Of a DNA stretch of 64,000 bases, positions 8,269-16,822 are shown one piece after another. The position numbers were made by a program, and so were the translations under genes. The DNA comes from Tepidimonas sediminis (GTDB lineage: Bacteria; Pseudomonadota; Gammaproteobacteria; Burkholderiales; Burkholderiaceae_C). How positions within the stretch are numbered: position 1 is the first letter of the stretch; every line of letters starts with the position of its first letter. The notes beneath the pieces were generated by a model. That model was not told the origin of the DNA, searched no databases, and saw only the letters and a program-made list of their open reading frames with translations. The DNA lies in NCBI RefSeq assembly GCF_007556605.1, contig NZ_VJND01000009.1:1-64000 (forward strand), written 5' to 3'.

Positions 8269-8961
8269 TCAGATGCGGTGCGCCACCGTCGTCATGACCT
8301 TGGCGGCGGCGCGCATGGCCCACCGCACCGGCGCCGGCAGCTCCACGCCGCCGGCATGCAGCGCGTCGCGCGCGTGGCGGATTTCGTCCTCCTTCATCTG
8401 CTGCACGATGGCGCGCGAGGCGTGGTCCTGCGGCGGCAGGCGGTCGAGGTGGCCGTCCAGGTGCGCCTCGACCTGGCGTTCGGTCTCGACGACGAAGCCG
8501 AGGCTGACGCCGCGGCCCGCGAGCCCGGCGGCCAGCCCGATCGCGAACGCCCCCGCATACCACAGCGGGCACAGCAGCGAGCGGCGCGCCCCCAGTTCGT
8601 CCAGCCGCTGCTGGCACCAGGCCAGGTGGTCGGTCTCGTCCTGCGCCGCGGCCTCCAGGTGGCGCGCGGTGCGCTCGCGCTCGGCCGGCTCGCCCCGGGC
8701 CAGCCGGGCCGCGCAGGCCTGTCCGGTGTAGAGCGCCTGGGCGCAGATCTCGCCGACATGGTTGACGCGCATCAGCGCGCCACTCAAGTGCCGCTCGTCG
8801 TCCGACAGCGCCGCGGGCTGGGCGGCGAGCTCCGCCGGCGGTTGCGGGGTCGGCCGCGCGGCGCGGTGCGGCGCCAGCAGCGTGCGCAGGGCGTTGTCGG
8901 CGGCGATCAGCGTGGCATCGACGAGGCGGTTCATGGCGGCGGATGCTAGCGCGTTGCTCAT
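8269..8961 (-). CDS. coq7: Coq7-type demethoxyubiquinone hydroxylase (5-demethoxyubiquinol hydroxylase)
   Basis: A di-iron membrane-associated monooxygenase of aerobic ubiquinone synthesis that hydroxylates demethoxyubiquinol at C6, replacing the flavin enzyme UbiF of E. coli. The 230 residues form a ferritin-like four-helix bundle with iron ligands in [41 protein letters not shown] and [16 protein letters not shown] 8961 is supported by a 4-bp ATGA overlap with the stop of the upstream copper gene; ATG 8934 ([13 protein letters not shown]) is an alternative matching the start of many homologues. The overlap suggests translation coupled to the copper operon, which is an unexpected partner. 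Confidence 0.95.
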   Translation of the reverse strand: MSNALASAAMNRLVDATLIAADNALRTLLAPHRAARPTPQPPAELAAQPAALSDDERHLSGALMRVNHVGEICAQALYTGQACAARLARGEPAERERTARHLEAAAQDETDHLAWCQQRLDELGARRSLLCPLWYAGAFAIGLAAGLAGRGVSLGFVVETERQVEAHLDGHLDRLPPQDHASRAIVQQMKEDEIRHARDALHAGGVELPAPVRWAMRAAAKVMTTVAHRI

Positions 8962-9722
8962 GGCCCGGGCTTGATCTCGGTCACGACGTAGGCGCCGTTC
9001 ATCCGGGCGGCGCGGAAGCGCACGCGCTGTCCTGGCTGCAGGCCCTGCAGCAGCGCGGCGTCGTGCACCTGGAACACCATCGTCATCGGCGGCATCGCCA
9101 ACGCCGCGATCTCGCCATGGCGCAGCGTGACCTTGCGCGCGGCCGCATCGATGCGGCGCACTTCGCCGTCGACCCAGCCGCTCGTCGCCGTCGCACCGCC
9201 CCCGTGAAGCTCGTGCCCGTGCGCCTGCACCGGGCGCAGGCCGCCGCCGGGGTAGCGCGCCCAGACGCGGCTTGAGCCGTCGCGCTGCACCAGCAGCACG
9301 TCGTACGGGTCGCGCCGGCCGCCGTACTCGGGGCCGTCCATGCCGGGGCTGCCGACCGGCATGCCCGGCACCGCCAGTCCGAGCGCTTGGGGGCGCTCGC
9401 GCAGCAGGCGCAGGATGTCGGGCGCCGGCACGTGCCCTTCGATCACGTAGCCGCCGGCGCGCGCGGTGTGGCAGGAGGCGTAGCGCGCCGGCAGGCCCAG
9501 GCGCTGGCGCATCGCGGCGTTGCCGGTGTCGTGGGCGCGCACGCGCAGGCCGTGCGCCTGCAGGTGCGCGATCCAGTCGTTGCAGCAGCCGCAGTTCGGA
9601 TCCTTCCAGACCTCCACCAGCGGGCCGGGCGGTTCGGCGGCCCGGGCGGCGGGCCGGACGAGCGGCAGCGCCGCCAGCCCGGCCAGCAGCGCGCGGCGCA
9701 GGGGGTCAGTGCGAAGGGTCAT
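8958..9722 (-). CDS. Secreted DUF411 protein fused to a CusF-like copper-binding domain
   Basis: A 254-residue protein with an N-terminal signal ([14 protein letters not shown], cleavage near AAR-AAE). The DUF411 domain spans about residues 34-145, with the metal-binding cysteines of [10 protein letters not shown] (Cys44, 46, 47) and [20 protein letters not shown]. After a linker, residues 185-254 look like CusF/CopK-type periplasmic copper chaperones: [18 protein letters not shown] and [10 protein letters not shown], matching the His and two-Met copper site, with Met/Ala in place of the CusF Trp. AAGGAGGACACC precedes the ATG at 9722. It overlaps the multicopper oxidase end by 17 nt and coq7 by 4 nt. 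Likely role: periplasmic Cu(I) binding; the exact function of DUF411 is unknown. Confidence 0.85.
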   Translation of the reverse strand: MTLRTDPLRRALLAGLAALPLVRPAARAAEPPGPLVEVWKDPNCGCCNDWIAHLQAHGLRVRAHDTGNAAMRQRLGLPARYASCHTARAGGYVIEGHVPAPDILRLLRERPQALGLAVPGMPVGSPGMDGPEYGGRRDPYDVLLVQRDGSSRVWARYPGGGLRPVQAHGHELHGGGATATSGWVDGEVRRIDAAARKVTLRHGEIAALAMPPMTMVFQVHDAALLQGLQPGQRVRFRAARMNGAYVVTEIKPGP

Positions 9723-11151
9723 GGTGTCCTCCTTGGGGTTTGCGGGCGTCGAACGGGGCGGGCCGGACTGGAGCCGGACCGCCGTGGTGGCCGTGGCCGG
9801 CGCCGTGCGGGGCATCGTGTCCGGGCCCGTGCGCGGCCGGTGCCGCGGCCGTCTCCACCGGGCGCGCCCGGGTGCCCGGCGGTTGCCGGTACCAGCCCGG
9901 GTCGCGGTAGTCGCCCGGGGGCAGGTCGCGGCGCACCTTCAGGGTCGTGAACATGCCGCCCATCTCGATCGGGCCGTAAGGGCCGGTGCCGGTCATCATC
10001 GGGAAGGTGTTGTCGGGCAGGGGCATCTCCATCGCGCCCATGTCGGCCATGCCGCGCTCGCCCATGACCATGTAGTCGGGCACGACGCGCTGGATGCGCT
10101 GCACCAGGCCGCGGTGGTCCACGCCGATCATCGTGGGCACCCCGTGGCCCATGGCGCCCATGGTGTGGTGGCTCTTGTGGCAGTGCATGGCCCAGTCGCC
10201 CTCCTCGTCGGCGATGAACTCGATCTGGCGCATCTGGCCGACCGCGATGTCCACCGTCACCTCGGGCCAGCGTGCCTCGGGCCGCACCGGGCCGCCGTCG
10301 GTGCCGGTGACCTCGAACTCGATGCCGTGGATGTGGATCGGGTGGTTGGTCATGGTCAGGTTGCCGATGCGCACGCGCACGCGCTCGCCCAGCCGCGCCA
10401 CCAGCGGATCGATGCCGGGAAAGACGCGGCTGTTCCAGGCCCAGATGTTGAAGTCGAGCATGGTGTTGACGTTGGGGGTGCGCGCGCCCGGCGTGACGTC
10501 GAAGGCGTTGAGCAGGAAGCCGTAGTCGCGGTCCACGTCGGCGATCCAGGGGTGTCGGCCCTTGGGGTGCGTGACCCACAGGCCCATCATGCCCATGGCC
10601 ATCTGCACCATCTCGTCGGCATGCGGGTGGTACATGAACGTGCCGGGGCGGCGGGCGACGAACTCGTAGACGAAGGTCTTGCCGGGCGGGATCTGCGGCT
10701 GGTTCAGACCACCGACGCCGTCCATGCCGTTGGGCAGACGCTGGCCGTGCCAGTGGATGGTGGTGTGCTCGGGCAGCCGGTTGGTGACGTAGATGCGCAC
10801 CCGGTCGCCTTCCACCACCTCAATGGTGGGGCCGGGGCTGGTGCCGTTGTAGCCCCACAGGTTGACCGAAAAGCCGGGCGCGAGCTCGCGCACCACCGGC
10901 TCGGCCACCAGGTGGAACTCCTTGACGCCGTCGCGCATGCGAAACGGCAGCGTCCAGCCGTTGAGCGTGACGACCGGGCGGTAGGGGCGGCCGGCACCGG
11001 TGACCCCGGGCGGCGTCCATGGTCCGGCAGTCTCGGGGCTGGTGCGGACGACGGGCTCGGGCAGGCCGGCCAGGGCGTGGCGGGCCACGGCGGCACTGGC
11101 CACGGCGGCGGTGCCGGCCAGGGCCTGTGCGAAGAAGCGGCGGCGTTCCAT
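9706..11151 (-). CDS. Periplasmic multicopper oxidase (copper resistance type)
   Basis: A 481-residue cupredoxin oxidase with a twin-arginine signal (MERRRFFAQALAGTAAVAS), so folded and loaded in the cytoplasm before export. Copper ligands of types 1-3 are visible in order: TTIHWHG, MYHPHAD, HPIHIHGIEFE and HCHKSHHTMGAM. The C-terminal 50 residues are rich in His, Ala and Pro (HGPGHDAPHGAGHGHHGG) and may bind extra copper. Enzymes of this group oxidise Cu(I) to the less toxic Cu(II). It lies 2 bp after the TolC-like gene and overlaps the DUF411-CusF gene. CopA/CueO-like in role, but divergence prevents a firm symbol. Confidence 0.92.
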   Translation of the reverse strand: MERRRFFAQALAGTAAVASAAVARHALAGLPEPVVRTSPETAGPWTPPGVTGAGRPYRPVVTLNGWTLPFRMRDGVKEFHLVAEPVVRELAPGFSVNLWGYNGTSPGPTIEVVEGDRVRIYVTNRLPEHTTIHWHGQRLPNGMDGVGGLNQPQIPPGKTFVYEFVARRPGTFMYHPHADEMVQMAMGMMGLWVTHPKGRHPWIADVDRDYGFLLNAFDVTPGARTPNVNTMLDFNIWAWNSRVFPGIDPLVARLGERVRVRIGNLTMTNHPIHIHGIEFEVTGTDGGPVRPEARWPEVTVDIAVGQMRQIEFIADEEGDWAMHCHKSHHTMGAMGHGVPTMIGVDHRGLVQRIQRVVPDYMVMGERGMADMGAMEMPLPDNTFPMMTGTGPYGPIEMGGMFTTLKVRRDLPPGDYRDPGWYRQPPGTRARPVETAAAPAAHGPGHDAPHGAGHGHHGGPAPVRPAPFDARKPQGGHHDPSH

Positions 11152-11153
11152 GG

Positions 11154-12458
11154 TCAGTGGCCTTTCGCGGGGGTTGGGGTGGCGTCGACGTCGGTGGCTG
11201 GGGCGCGGTCGGTCAGGGGCAGGCCGCTCAGGACGGCCTGCAGGTCCAGCCAGGCCAGCCAGGCGTCGCGCTCGGCCGCCACCAGCGCCTGCCGGGCGGC
11301 CAGGCGCTCGCGCGCAGCGGCCAGCAGCTCCCAGGTGCTGGCCAGCATGCCGTTGTAGCGCAGCAGGGTCTCCTCCTCCAGCTGCCGGCGGGCGGGCAGG
11401 ATCCGCTCGCGCTGGTGGCGGGCACGCTCGTCGGCACGGCGCGCTGCCGCCAGCGCGAGCCGCAGATCGCCGTCGAGCTGGCGCTGCAGCCGCGCCAGCG
11501 CCGCCTGCGCGGCCAGCGCCTCACCCCAGGCGTGTGGCCAGCGCGGCGCGGGGCCCTCCAGCCGGGGCGCCTCGGGCAGGCCGCGGGCGACGGCCTGTTC
11601 CCACGTCGCCTGCAGCGCCGCCCGGGCGTGCGCGGGCAGGGCGGTGCGCCAGCGCTCGGCCTCGGCCTGCAGGCGCGCCCAGTCCGGATGCCGCGCGCGT
11701 TGCCGGGCGGCCAGTGCCGGTTCCTCGTCGGCGGCGGGCAGCGGCGGTCGCGCCGGCAGCGCTGGCGGCAGGTGCGCCGCCAAGGCCTCGGGCGTCACGC
11801 CGCCGAGGCGCTGCCACAGGTGCACGAGGGCGCGCTGCTCGGCCGCGCGCGCCTGTGCCAGCCGCTCCTGGGCCTCCCACGCCGGCAGGTTCTCGCGCAG
11901 CGCGCGCTCGGCGCTGAGGTTGCCGACCTGCCGCGCGCGGCTGGCCAGCTCGGCGCCGGCATCGGCGGCGAAGTGGGCCTCCTCGGCCAGCCGGCGCAGC
12001 TGGCGCGCCGCGATCGCCTCGATCCAGGCGGCCTGGGCGTCCCGCGCCACGGCCGCCGCGGCCTGCAGGCGCCGCAGCCGCTCGGGCGCCGCCAGATCCG
12101 GAGTGACGAGCAGCTCCGGGTGGTGCTGCAGCGCGCGGCGCACGACTTCCTGCGGCGTCCAGCCGGGCCCCTCCGGTGCAGGGTCGGCGGCCGCGGGCGG
12201 CGCCTGCGTCCGCTCCCAGCGCAGGATGTCGGCGTGGCCGCGCGGGAAGGCGCCGACGGCGTCGTTGGCGGCGCGCCAGGCGGCGGCCGGGTCGGGCGGA
12301 GCGTCGGCGGCCGGCGCTGCGGCGCCAGGCGGCGCGGCGAAAGGCGACGGGGCGGTCGGTGCGGCGGGATGGACGTGGCCGGTCTGGGCCTGGGCGACGG
12401 CGAGCGCCGGCGCCGCCAGCCAGCCGAGCCAGCGCCACCGGGGACGGGGGCGGGTCAT
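11154..12458 (-). CDS. TolC-family outer-membrane protein of the copper locus
   Basis: A 434-residue Ala/Leu/Arg-rich protein with a signal peptide (WRWLGWLAAPALAVAQA) and long heptad-rich helices typical of the TolC/OEP fold: EEAHFAADAGAELASRARQVGNL, then a second repeat near RYNGMLASTWELLAAARERL. RYNGM.....L is a signature of the CusC/copper-locus branch. TolC proteins form trimeric outer-membrane exit ducts for RND pumps, but no RND or membrane-fusion gene is next to it. ATG 12458 is preferred because CAGGAG lies upstream; ATG 12485 would add nine residues. The multicopper oxidase follows by 2 bp. Confidence 0.82.
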   Translation of the reverse strand: MTRPRPRWRWLGWLAAPALAVAQAQTGHVHPAAPTAPSPFAAPPGAAAPAADAPPDPAAAWRAANDAVGAFPRGHADILRWERTQAPPAAADPAPEGPGWTPQEVVRRALQHHPELLVTPDLAAPERLRRLQAAAAVARDAQAAWIEAIAARQLRRLAEEAHFAADAGAELASRARQVGNLSAERALRENLPAWEAQERLAQARAAEQRALVHLWQRLGGVTPEALAAHLPPALPARPPLPAADEEPALAARQRARHPDWARLQAEAERWRTALPAHARAALQATWEQAVARGLPEAPRLEGPAPRWPHAWGEALAAQAALARLQRQLDGDLRLALAAARRADERARHQRERILPARRQLEEETLLRYNGMLASTWELLAAARERLAARQALVAAERDAWLAWLDLQAVLSGLPLTDRAPATDVDATPTPAKGH

Positions 12459-12531
12459 GGGCGATCGATCTCCTGAAACGGCCATGGGCGGCCGGGGAAG
12501 GTTCCCGGCGCGGCGGCATCGAAGGCGCGTT

Positions 12532-12936
12532 TCAGGCGATCGGCGGTTTCAGCAGGGGAGGCGCAGCGGTCGAGGGCGGCAGGGGCCACTGGGTCAGCCC
12601 CCAACCCTGCGGCACGACGGTACCGGTGGCGGTCGCGACCGCCGCGGCCAGCGCGCCGTTGTGGCAAAGGTCGCACAGCGTGCAGGCTGCGTGACCGGTG
12701 CCGTCGGACGCCGGGGCTGTGGCATGGGCCGCCGGCGGGTGCGCGGCGTGTGCCGGCGCCTCGGCCTCTTCGGCGGCGGCATCATGCGCCGCGTGTGTGG
12801 CCGCCCCAGGCCCGGGGTGGACGGCGCCGCCGGCCGGGGCTGCCGCCTCGTGGCAGGGCCGCAGCGCCATGGCGTCCACCGCCCACAGCCGCCACGGCAG
12901 AAGGGCGAGCAGCAACCAGAGCAGACAGCGGCGCAT
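12532..12936 (-). CDS. Small secreted Cys/His-rich protein, first gene of the copper locus
   Basis: A 134-residue protein I cannot assign to a named family. It has a signal-like N-terminus (MRRCLLWLLLALLPWRLWAV), a His/Ala-rich middle (THAAHDAAAEEAEAPAHAAH) and a cluster CTLCDLCHNG plus an earlier CHEA. Such spacing suggests metal binding in the periplasm. ATG codons at 12945 and 12948 are possible earlier starts; 12936 is chosen because the signal peptide starts there. It is 73 bp upstream of the TolC-like gene on the same strand, so a copper-related role is inferred from context. DUF2946-type proteins are a possible comparison. Confidence 0.6.
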   Translation of the reverse strand: MRRCLLWLLLALLPWRLWAVDAMALRPCHEAAAPAGGAVHPGPGAATHAAHDAAAEEAEAPAHAAHPPAAHATAPASDGTGHAACTLCDLCHNGALAAAVATATGTVVPQGWGLTQWPLPPSTAAPPLLKPPIA

Positions 12937-13023
12937 GTGAACCATCATAGCAGCGCGCGGACGGCCCCGACGCCAGCGGGGCCGCCCTGCCGCTTCGGCG
13001 TCCCGCACGGGACAAGCACCCAC

Positions 13024-13053
13024 TTGGCGTGGTGTCCTCGCGCCTTCTATCCT
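13024..13053 (+). promoter_or_regulatory. Candidate sigma70 promoter for the acyl-CoA ligase gene
   Basis: TTGGCG (13024-13029) and TATCCT (13048-13053) are separated by 18 bp on the plus strand. Transcription would start near 13060, about 54 nt before the ATG at 13114. The copper locus diverges from the same 177-bp gap. Confidence 0.4.
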
Positions 13054-13113
13054 GTCAGCCAGGTGCGCCGCCCGAGTGCACCGCTGCGCCACCCTGACCG
13101 AGGAGACCGTCCG

Positions 13114-14865
13114 ATGACCGCCGCCGCTTCCGCCGCCGTCCCGGCGCGCGCCGGGGACGATCGTGCGCACGCGCGCGCCTGGCCGCCGCGTGTGCCGCAC
13201 ACCCTGCGGCCGCCGCGCACCTCGCTGTGGTTCAACTTGGAGGTGAGTGCGCGCCGCTACCCGGACAAGCCCGCCACCGTGTTCTTCGACCGGGTGACGA
13301 CCTACCCGGAACTGCTGCACCAGGCCGAGCGCGTGGCGGCCTGGCTGGCGGCACGCGGCGTACGGCGCGGCGACCGCGTGATCCTGTTCCTGCAGAACTG
13401 CCCGCAGCTCATCGCCGCCTACTACGGCATCCTGCGCGCCAACGCGGTGGTGGTGCCGGTCAACCCGATGAACAAGGCCGACGAGCTGGGCCACTACATC
13501 GCCGATCCCCAGGCGCGGGTGGCCATCGCCGCGGCCGACCTGGCCCCGGCGTTGTGCGCGGCCGACGCCGCCCTGCCGCCCGAGCAGCGCCTGCGCTACC
13601 TGCTGGTGGTGCACTACCGTGACGCCATGCCGGACGAGGCGTTCGACGGCGAGGCGCTGCCCGCCGCCTGGCGCGAGTGGCTGGCCACGCGCCATCCGCC
13701 GCCCGCGCTGACGCAGGGCCGCGTGGCCGACTGGGCCGAGGCGATGGCCTGCGCCGATCCCCTGCCGCCGCACGAGGTGGGCCCGGACGATCTGGCCGTG
13801 CTGCCCTACACCAGCGGCACCACCGGGCTGCCCAAGGGCTGCATGCACCCGCACCGCACGCTGATGCACAACGCGGTGGCCGCCGCGGTGTGGTCCAACG
13901 GCACGGCCGAGAACGTCGGGCTGCTGGTGGTGCCGATGTTCCACATCACCGGCATGGTGGTGGGCATGCACACCAGCGTCTACCTGGGGGCGACCGCGGT
14001 GATCATGCCGCGCTGGGACCGCGACCTGGCGGGTCGGCTGATCTCGCGCTGGCGGGTGACGCACTGGATCAACATCCCGACCATGGTGATCGACCTGCTG
14101 GCCAGTCCGCACTTCGACCGCTACGACCTGTCCAGCCTGGTCTTCATCGGCGGTGGCGGCGCGGCCATGCCGGCGGCGGTGGCGCAACGCCTGCTCGACC
14201 AGTTCGGCCTGCGTTACGTCGAGGGTTACGGCCTGACCGAGACGGCCGCGCCGACGCACCACAACCCGCCCGACCGGCCCAAGCCGCAGTGTCTGGGGGT
14301 GCCGTTCATCGGCTGCGCGGCGCGCATCGTCGATCCGCAGACGCTCGAGGAGCTGCCGGTGGGCGAGGCCGGCGAGATCGTCGTCAGTGGCCCGATGGTG
14401 TTCGACGGCTACTGGCAGCGGCCCGAGGCCACCGCCGAGGCCTTCTTCGAGCGCGACGGCCGGCGGTGGTTTCGCACCGGCGACCTCGGGCGCGTCGACG
14501 AGGAGGGCTACTTCTTCATCACCGACCGCCTCAAGCGCATGATCAACGCCAGTGGCTACAAGGTCTGGCCGGCGGAGGTCGAGGCGCTGATGTTTCGCCA
14601 CCCGGCCATCGCCGAGGCGTGCGTGATCGGCGTGCCCGATCCCTACCGCGGCGAGACCGTCAAGGCGGTGGTGGTGCTGCGGCAGGAGGCGCGCGGCACC
14701 GTCACCGAGGCCGACCTGATCGCCTGGTGCCACGAGCACATGGCCGCGTACAAGGTGCCGCGCCTCGTCGAGTTCGTCGACGCCCTGCCCAAGAGCGGCA
14801 GCGGCAAGGTGATGTGGCGGCTGCTGCAGGAGGCCGCGCGCGCCGCCGCGCCCGCCCCGGTCTGA
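13114..14865 (+). CDS. AMP-forming fatty acyl-CoA ligase
   Basis: The 583-residue enzyme activates a carboxylic acid with ATP to an acyl-adenylate, then forms the CoA thioester. ANL-superfamily motifs are in order: P-loop YTSGTTGLPKG, VEGYGLTETAAPT, RTGDLGRVDEEGY and the C-terminal catalytic lysine in PKSGSGKVMWR. The layout (MHPHRTLMHN, MFHITGM, GYKVWPAEVE) resembles long-chain or medium-chain fatty acid-CoA ligases. GAGGAG lies 9 nt before the ATG at 13114. acuI follows by 42 bp on the same strand, so both may act on short or odd-chain acyl-CoAs. The substrate is not deducible. Confidence 0.88.
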   Translation: MTAAASAAVPARAGDDRAHARAWPPRVPHTLRPPRTSLWFNLEVSARRYPDKPATVFFDRVTTYPELLHQAERVAAWLAARGVRRGDRVILFLQNCPQLIAAYYGILRANAVVVPVNPMNKADELGHYIADPQARVAIAAADLAPALCAADAALPPEQRLRYLLVVHYRDAMPDEAFDGEALPAAWREWLATRHPPPALTQGRVADWAEAMACADPLPPHEVGPDDLAVLPYTSGTTGLPKGCMHPHRTLMHNAVAAAVWSNGTAENVGLLVVPMFHITGMVVGMHTSVYLGATAVIMPRWDRDLAGRLISRWRVTHWINIPTMVIDLLASPHFDRYDLSSLVFIGGGGAAMPAAVAQRLLDQFGLRYVEGYGLTETAAPTHHNPPDRPKPQCLGVPFIGCAARIVDPQTLEELPVGEAGEIVVSGPMVFDGYWQRPEATAEAFFERDGRRWFRTGDLGRVDEEGYFFITDRLKRMINASGYKVWPAEVEALMFRHPAIAEACVIGVPDPYRGETVKAVVVLRQEARGTVTEADLIAWCHEHMAAYKVPRLVEFVDALPKSGSGKVMWRLLQEAARAAAPAPV

Positions 14866-14907
14866 CGTGCCAGAATGCCGACCACCTTCCCGCATGGAGA
14901 TGCTCCC

Positions 14908-15903
14908 GTGTTCAAGGCCCTGCTGATCGACAAGACCGACGCCGGCTACGGCTGCACGCTGGCGGAGCTGACGGACGACCGCCTGCCCGCTGGCGAGGTG
15001 ACGGTGCGCGTGGCGTACTCGACGCTGAACTACAAGGACGCGCTGGCCATCACCGGCCGCTCGCCGGTGGTGCGGCAGTTCCCGATGGTGCCGGGCATCG
15101 ACCTGGCCGGCACCGTGGAGGCGAGCGAAGACCCGCGCTTCCGGCCCGGTGAGGCGGTGGTGCTCAACGGCTGGGGGGTGGGCGAAGTGCACTGGGGCGG
15201 GCTGGCGCAGCGCGCGCGCCTCAAGGCCGACTGGCTGCTGCCGCTGCCGGCAGGGCTGACGCCGTGGGACGCGATGGCCATCGGGACGGCCGGCTACACC
15301 GCCGCGCTGTGCGTGCAGGCGCTGGAGGCGCACTGGGCCGCGCAGGGCGTGGCGCCCGGCAGCGGTGACGTGCTGGTGACCGGGGCCGCAGGCGGCGTCG
15401 GCAGCCTGGCGGTGCGGCTGCTGGCGCGTGCCGGGCACCGGGTGGTGGCCAGCACCGGCCGGCCGCAGGAGGAGGCGTGGCTGCGCGCGCTGGGCGCCGC
15501 GGAGGTGATCGACCGCGCCACGCTCGCCGCCCCCGGCAAGCCGCTGCAGAAGGAGCGCTGGATCGGCGTGGTCGATGCGGTGGGCAGCCACACGCTGGCC
15601 AACGCCTGCGCGAGCACCCGCTACGGCGGTGCGGTGGCGGCCTGCGGGCTGGCGCAGGGGCTGGACTTTCCGGCCACGGTGGCGCCGTTCATCCTGCGCG
15701 GCGTCACGCTCTACGGCATCGACAGCGTGATGGCGCCGCGCGCCCGGCGCGAGGCGGCCTGGCAGCGGCTGGCGCGGGACGTCGACCACGCCACGCTCGA
15801 GGGGCTGGCGCGCACCATCGCGCTGGCCGAGGCGATCGCGGCGGCGCCGGACGTGCTGGCCGGCCGCGTGCGCGGCCGGCTGGTGGTGGACGTCAACGCG
15901 TGA
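14908..15903 (+). CDS. acuI: Acrylyl-CoA reductase (NADPH), YhdH/AcuI family
   Basis: A 331-residue zinc-independent medium-chain dehydrogenase that reduces acrylyl-CoA to propionyl-CoA, thereby detoxifying acryloyl-CoA. Family signatures are STLNYKDALAITG near the N-terminus, PGIDLAGTV, the nucleotide-binding VTGAAGGVGSLAV, and GVTLYGIDSV near the C-terminus. The start chosen is GTG at 14908 (MFKALLIDK, as in homologues) with GGAGA just upstream; an ATG at 14875 would add eleven unusual residues. It overlaps the convergent DUF2189 gene by 11 nt. Likely partner of the acyl-CoA ligase upstream. Confidence 0.93.
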   Translation: MFKALLIDKTDAGYGCTLAELTDDRLPAGEVTVRVAYSTLNYKDALAITGRSPVVRQFPMVPGIDLAGTVEASEDPRFRPGEAVVLNGWGVGEVHWGGLAQRARLKADWLLPLPAGLTPWDAMAIGTAGYTAALCVQALEAHWAAQGVAPGSGDVLVTGAAGGVGSLAVRLLARAGHRVVASTGRPQEEAWLRALGAAEVIDRATLAAPGKPLQKERWIGVVDAVGSHTLANACASTRYGGAVAACGLAQGLDFPATVAPFILRGVTLYGIDSVMAPRARREAAWQRLARDVDHATLEGLARTIALAEAIAAAPDVLAGRVRGRLVVDVNA

Positions 15904-16711
15904 GGTCGGGCCGGTTGGGGGCCGGCACGATGTGCCGGTAGGCGTGCCAGGTGGCATGACCCAGCACCGGCCCCACCACCAGCAGGCCGAGGAAGGCCGG
16001 TACCATCGCCACCACGCACAGCAGCGTGATCAGCGCACCCCACAGCAGCATCACGCCGGGGTTGGCCAGGCAGGCGCGCAGGCTGGTCAGCGCCGCGGAG
16101 ACCGCGTCGGTCTGGCGGTCCAGGATCATCGGGATCGAGATCGCGCTGCTGACGAAGATCAGCCCGGCGAAGATCGCTCCCACCGCCAGGTAACTGACGA
16201 TGAACTCGAGGTTGTCCCAGCTCAGCAGCGCGGCCAGCATGTTGCTGCTGGAGGGCATGGTGTTCATCGTCACCGCGAACACCACCATCGCCGCGCGGCC
16301 CCACAGCATCTCCAGGATCAGCAGCACGCCGCCGAAGATGGCCATGGTGGACAGCGTCGGCCGCCACGCCACCAGCGAGGCGCGCAGCGACGGGGTCTCG
16401 CCGCGCTCCAGCGCGCGGCTGGCGTGGTAAAGCCCCAGCGCCAGGAACGGCCCCATCAACAGGAAACCCGCGCTGAGCGCCAGCACGTAGGCCGGCGCGT
16501 GCAGGAACGCCTGCCACAGGGCCTGCCCCATCAGCGCGAAGCAGGCGCCATAGAACAGCCCGATGCGCGGACAGCGGCGAAAGTCCGCCCAGCCGCGCGC
16601 CAGCCAGCGCAGCGGATCGCCGGGGCGCAGGTCAGCAAGCTCGAGATCGAAGACCGACTCGCGCGCCGGCGTGGCGCCGGAGTTGCCGGATTCGTGCGGG
16701 ATCGTGGCCAT
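15893..16711 (-). CDS. DUF2189 integral membrane protein
   Basis: A 272-residue membrane protein with about six hydrophobic segments, starting near residue 50 (IGLFYGACFALMGQALW). The N-terminal motif FRRCPRIGLFYGACFALMG and the loop W.GALI are typical of DUF2189, a family of unknown function found in alpha- and betaproteobacteria, often near cytochrome oxidase or denitrification genes. GGAGGG lies 8 nt before the ATG at 16711. An FNR-type box is centred 23 bp upstream of the ATG, suggesting oxygen-dependent control. The 3' end overlaps acuI. Confidence 0.88.
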   Translation of the reverse strand: MATIPHESGNSGATPARESVFDLELADLRPGDPLRWLARGWADFRRCPRIGLFYGACFALMGQALWQAFLHAPAYVLALSAGFLLMGPFLALGLYHASRALERGETPSLRASLVAWRPTLSTMAIFGGVLLILEMLWGRAAMVVFAVTMNTMPSSSNMLAALLSWDNLEFIVSYLAVGAIFAGLIFVSSAISIPMILDRQTDAVSAALTSLRACLANPGVMLLWGALITLLCVVAMVPAFLGLLVVGPVLGHATWHAYRHIVPAPNRPDLTR

Positions 16712-16727
16712 CGTCGACCCTCCAGTC

Positions 16728-16741
16728 TTGATTTATGTCAA
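16728..16741. promoter_or_regulatory. FNR/Anr-type site between DUF2189 and dioxygenase genes
   Basis: The sequence ttgatttatgtcaa matches the FNR/Anr consensus TTGAT-N4-ATCAA with one mismatch in the right arm. The centre at 16734.5 is 23 bp before the DUF2189 ATG, too close for class II activation from an upstream start site, so it may repress that gene. It lies about 84 bp upstream of the predicted start for the divergent dioxygenase, near known class I distances. Two further FNR-type boxes in the window support a functional regulon. Confidence 0.65.
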
Positions 16742-16822
16742 GAGGGACGCTAGCGCAACGCAGGCGCGCTGTCCATCCGCGTCGACCCGGGGGTGGGCGC
16801 GGCCGCTACACTCGCGGCCACG

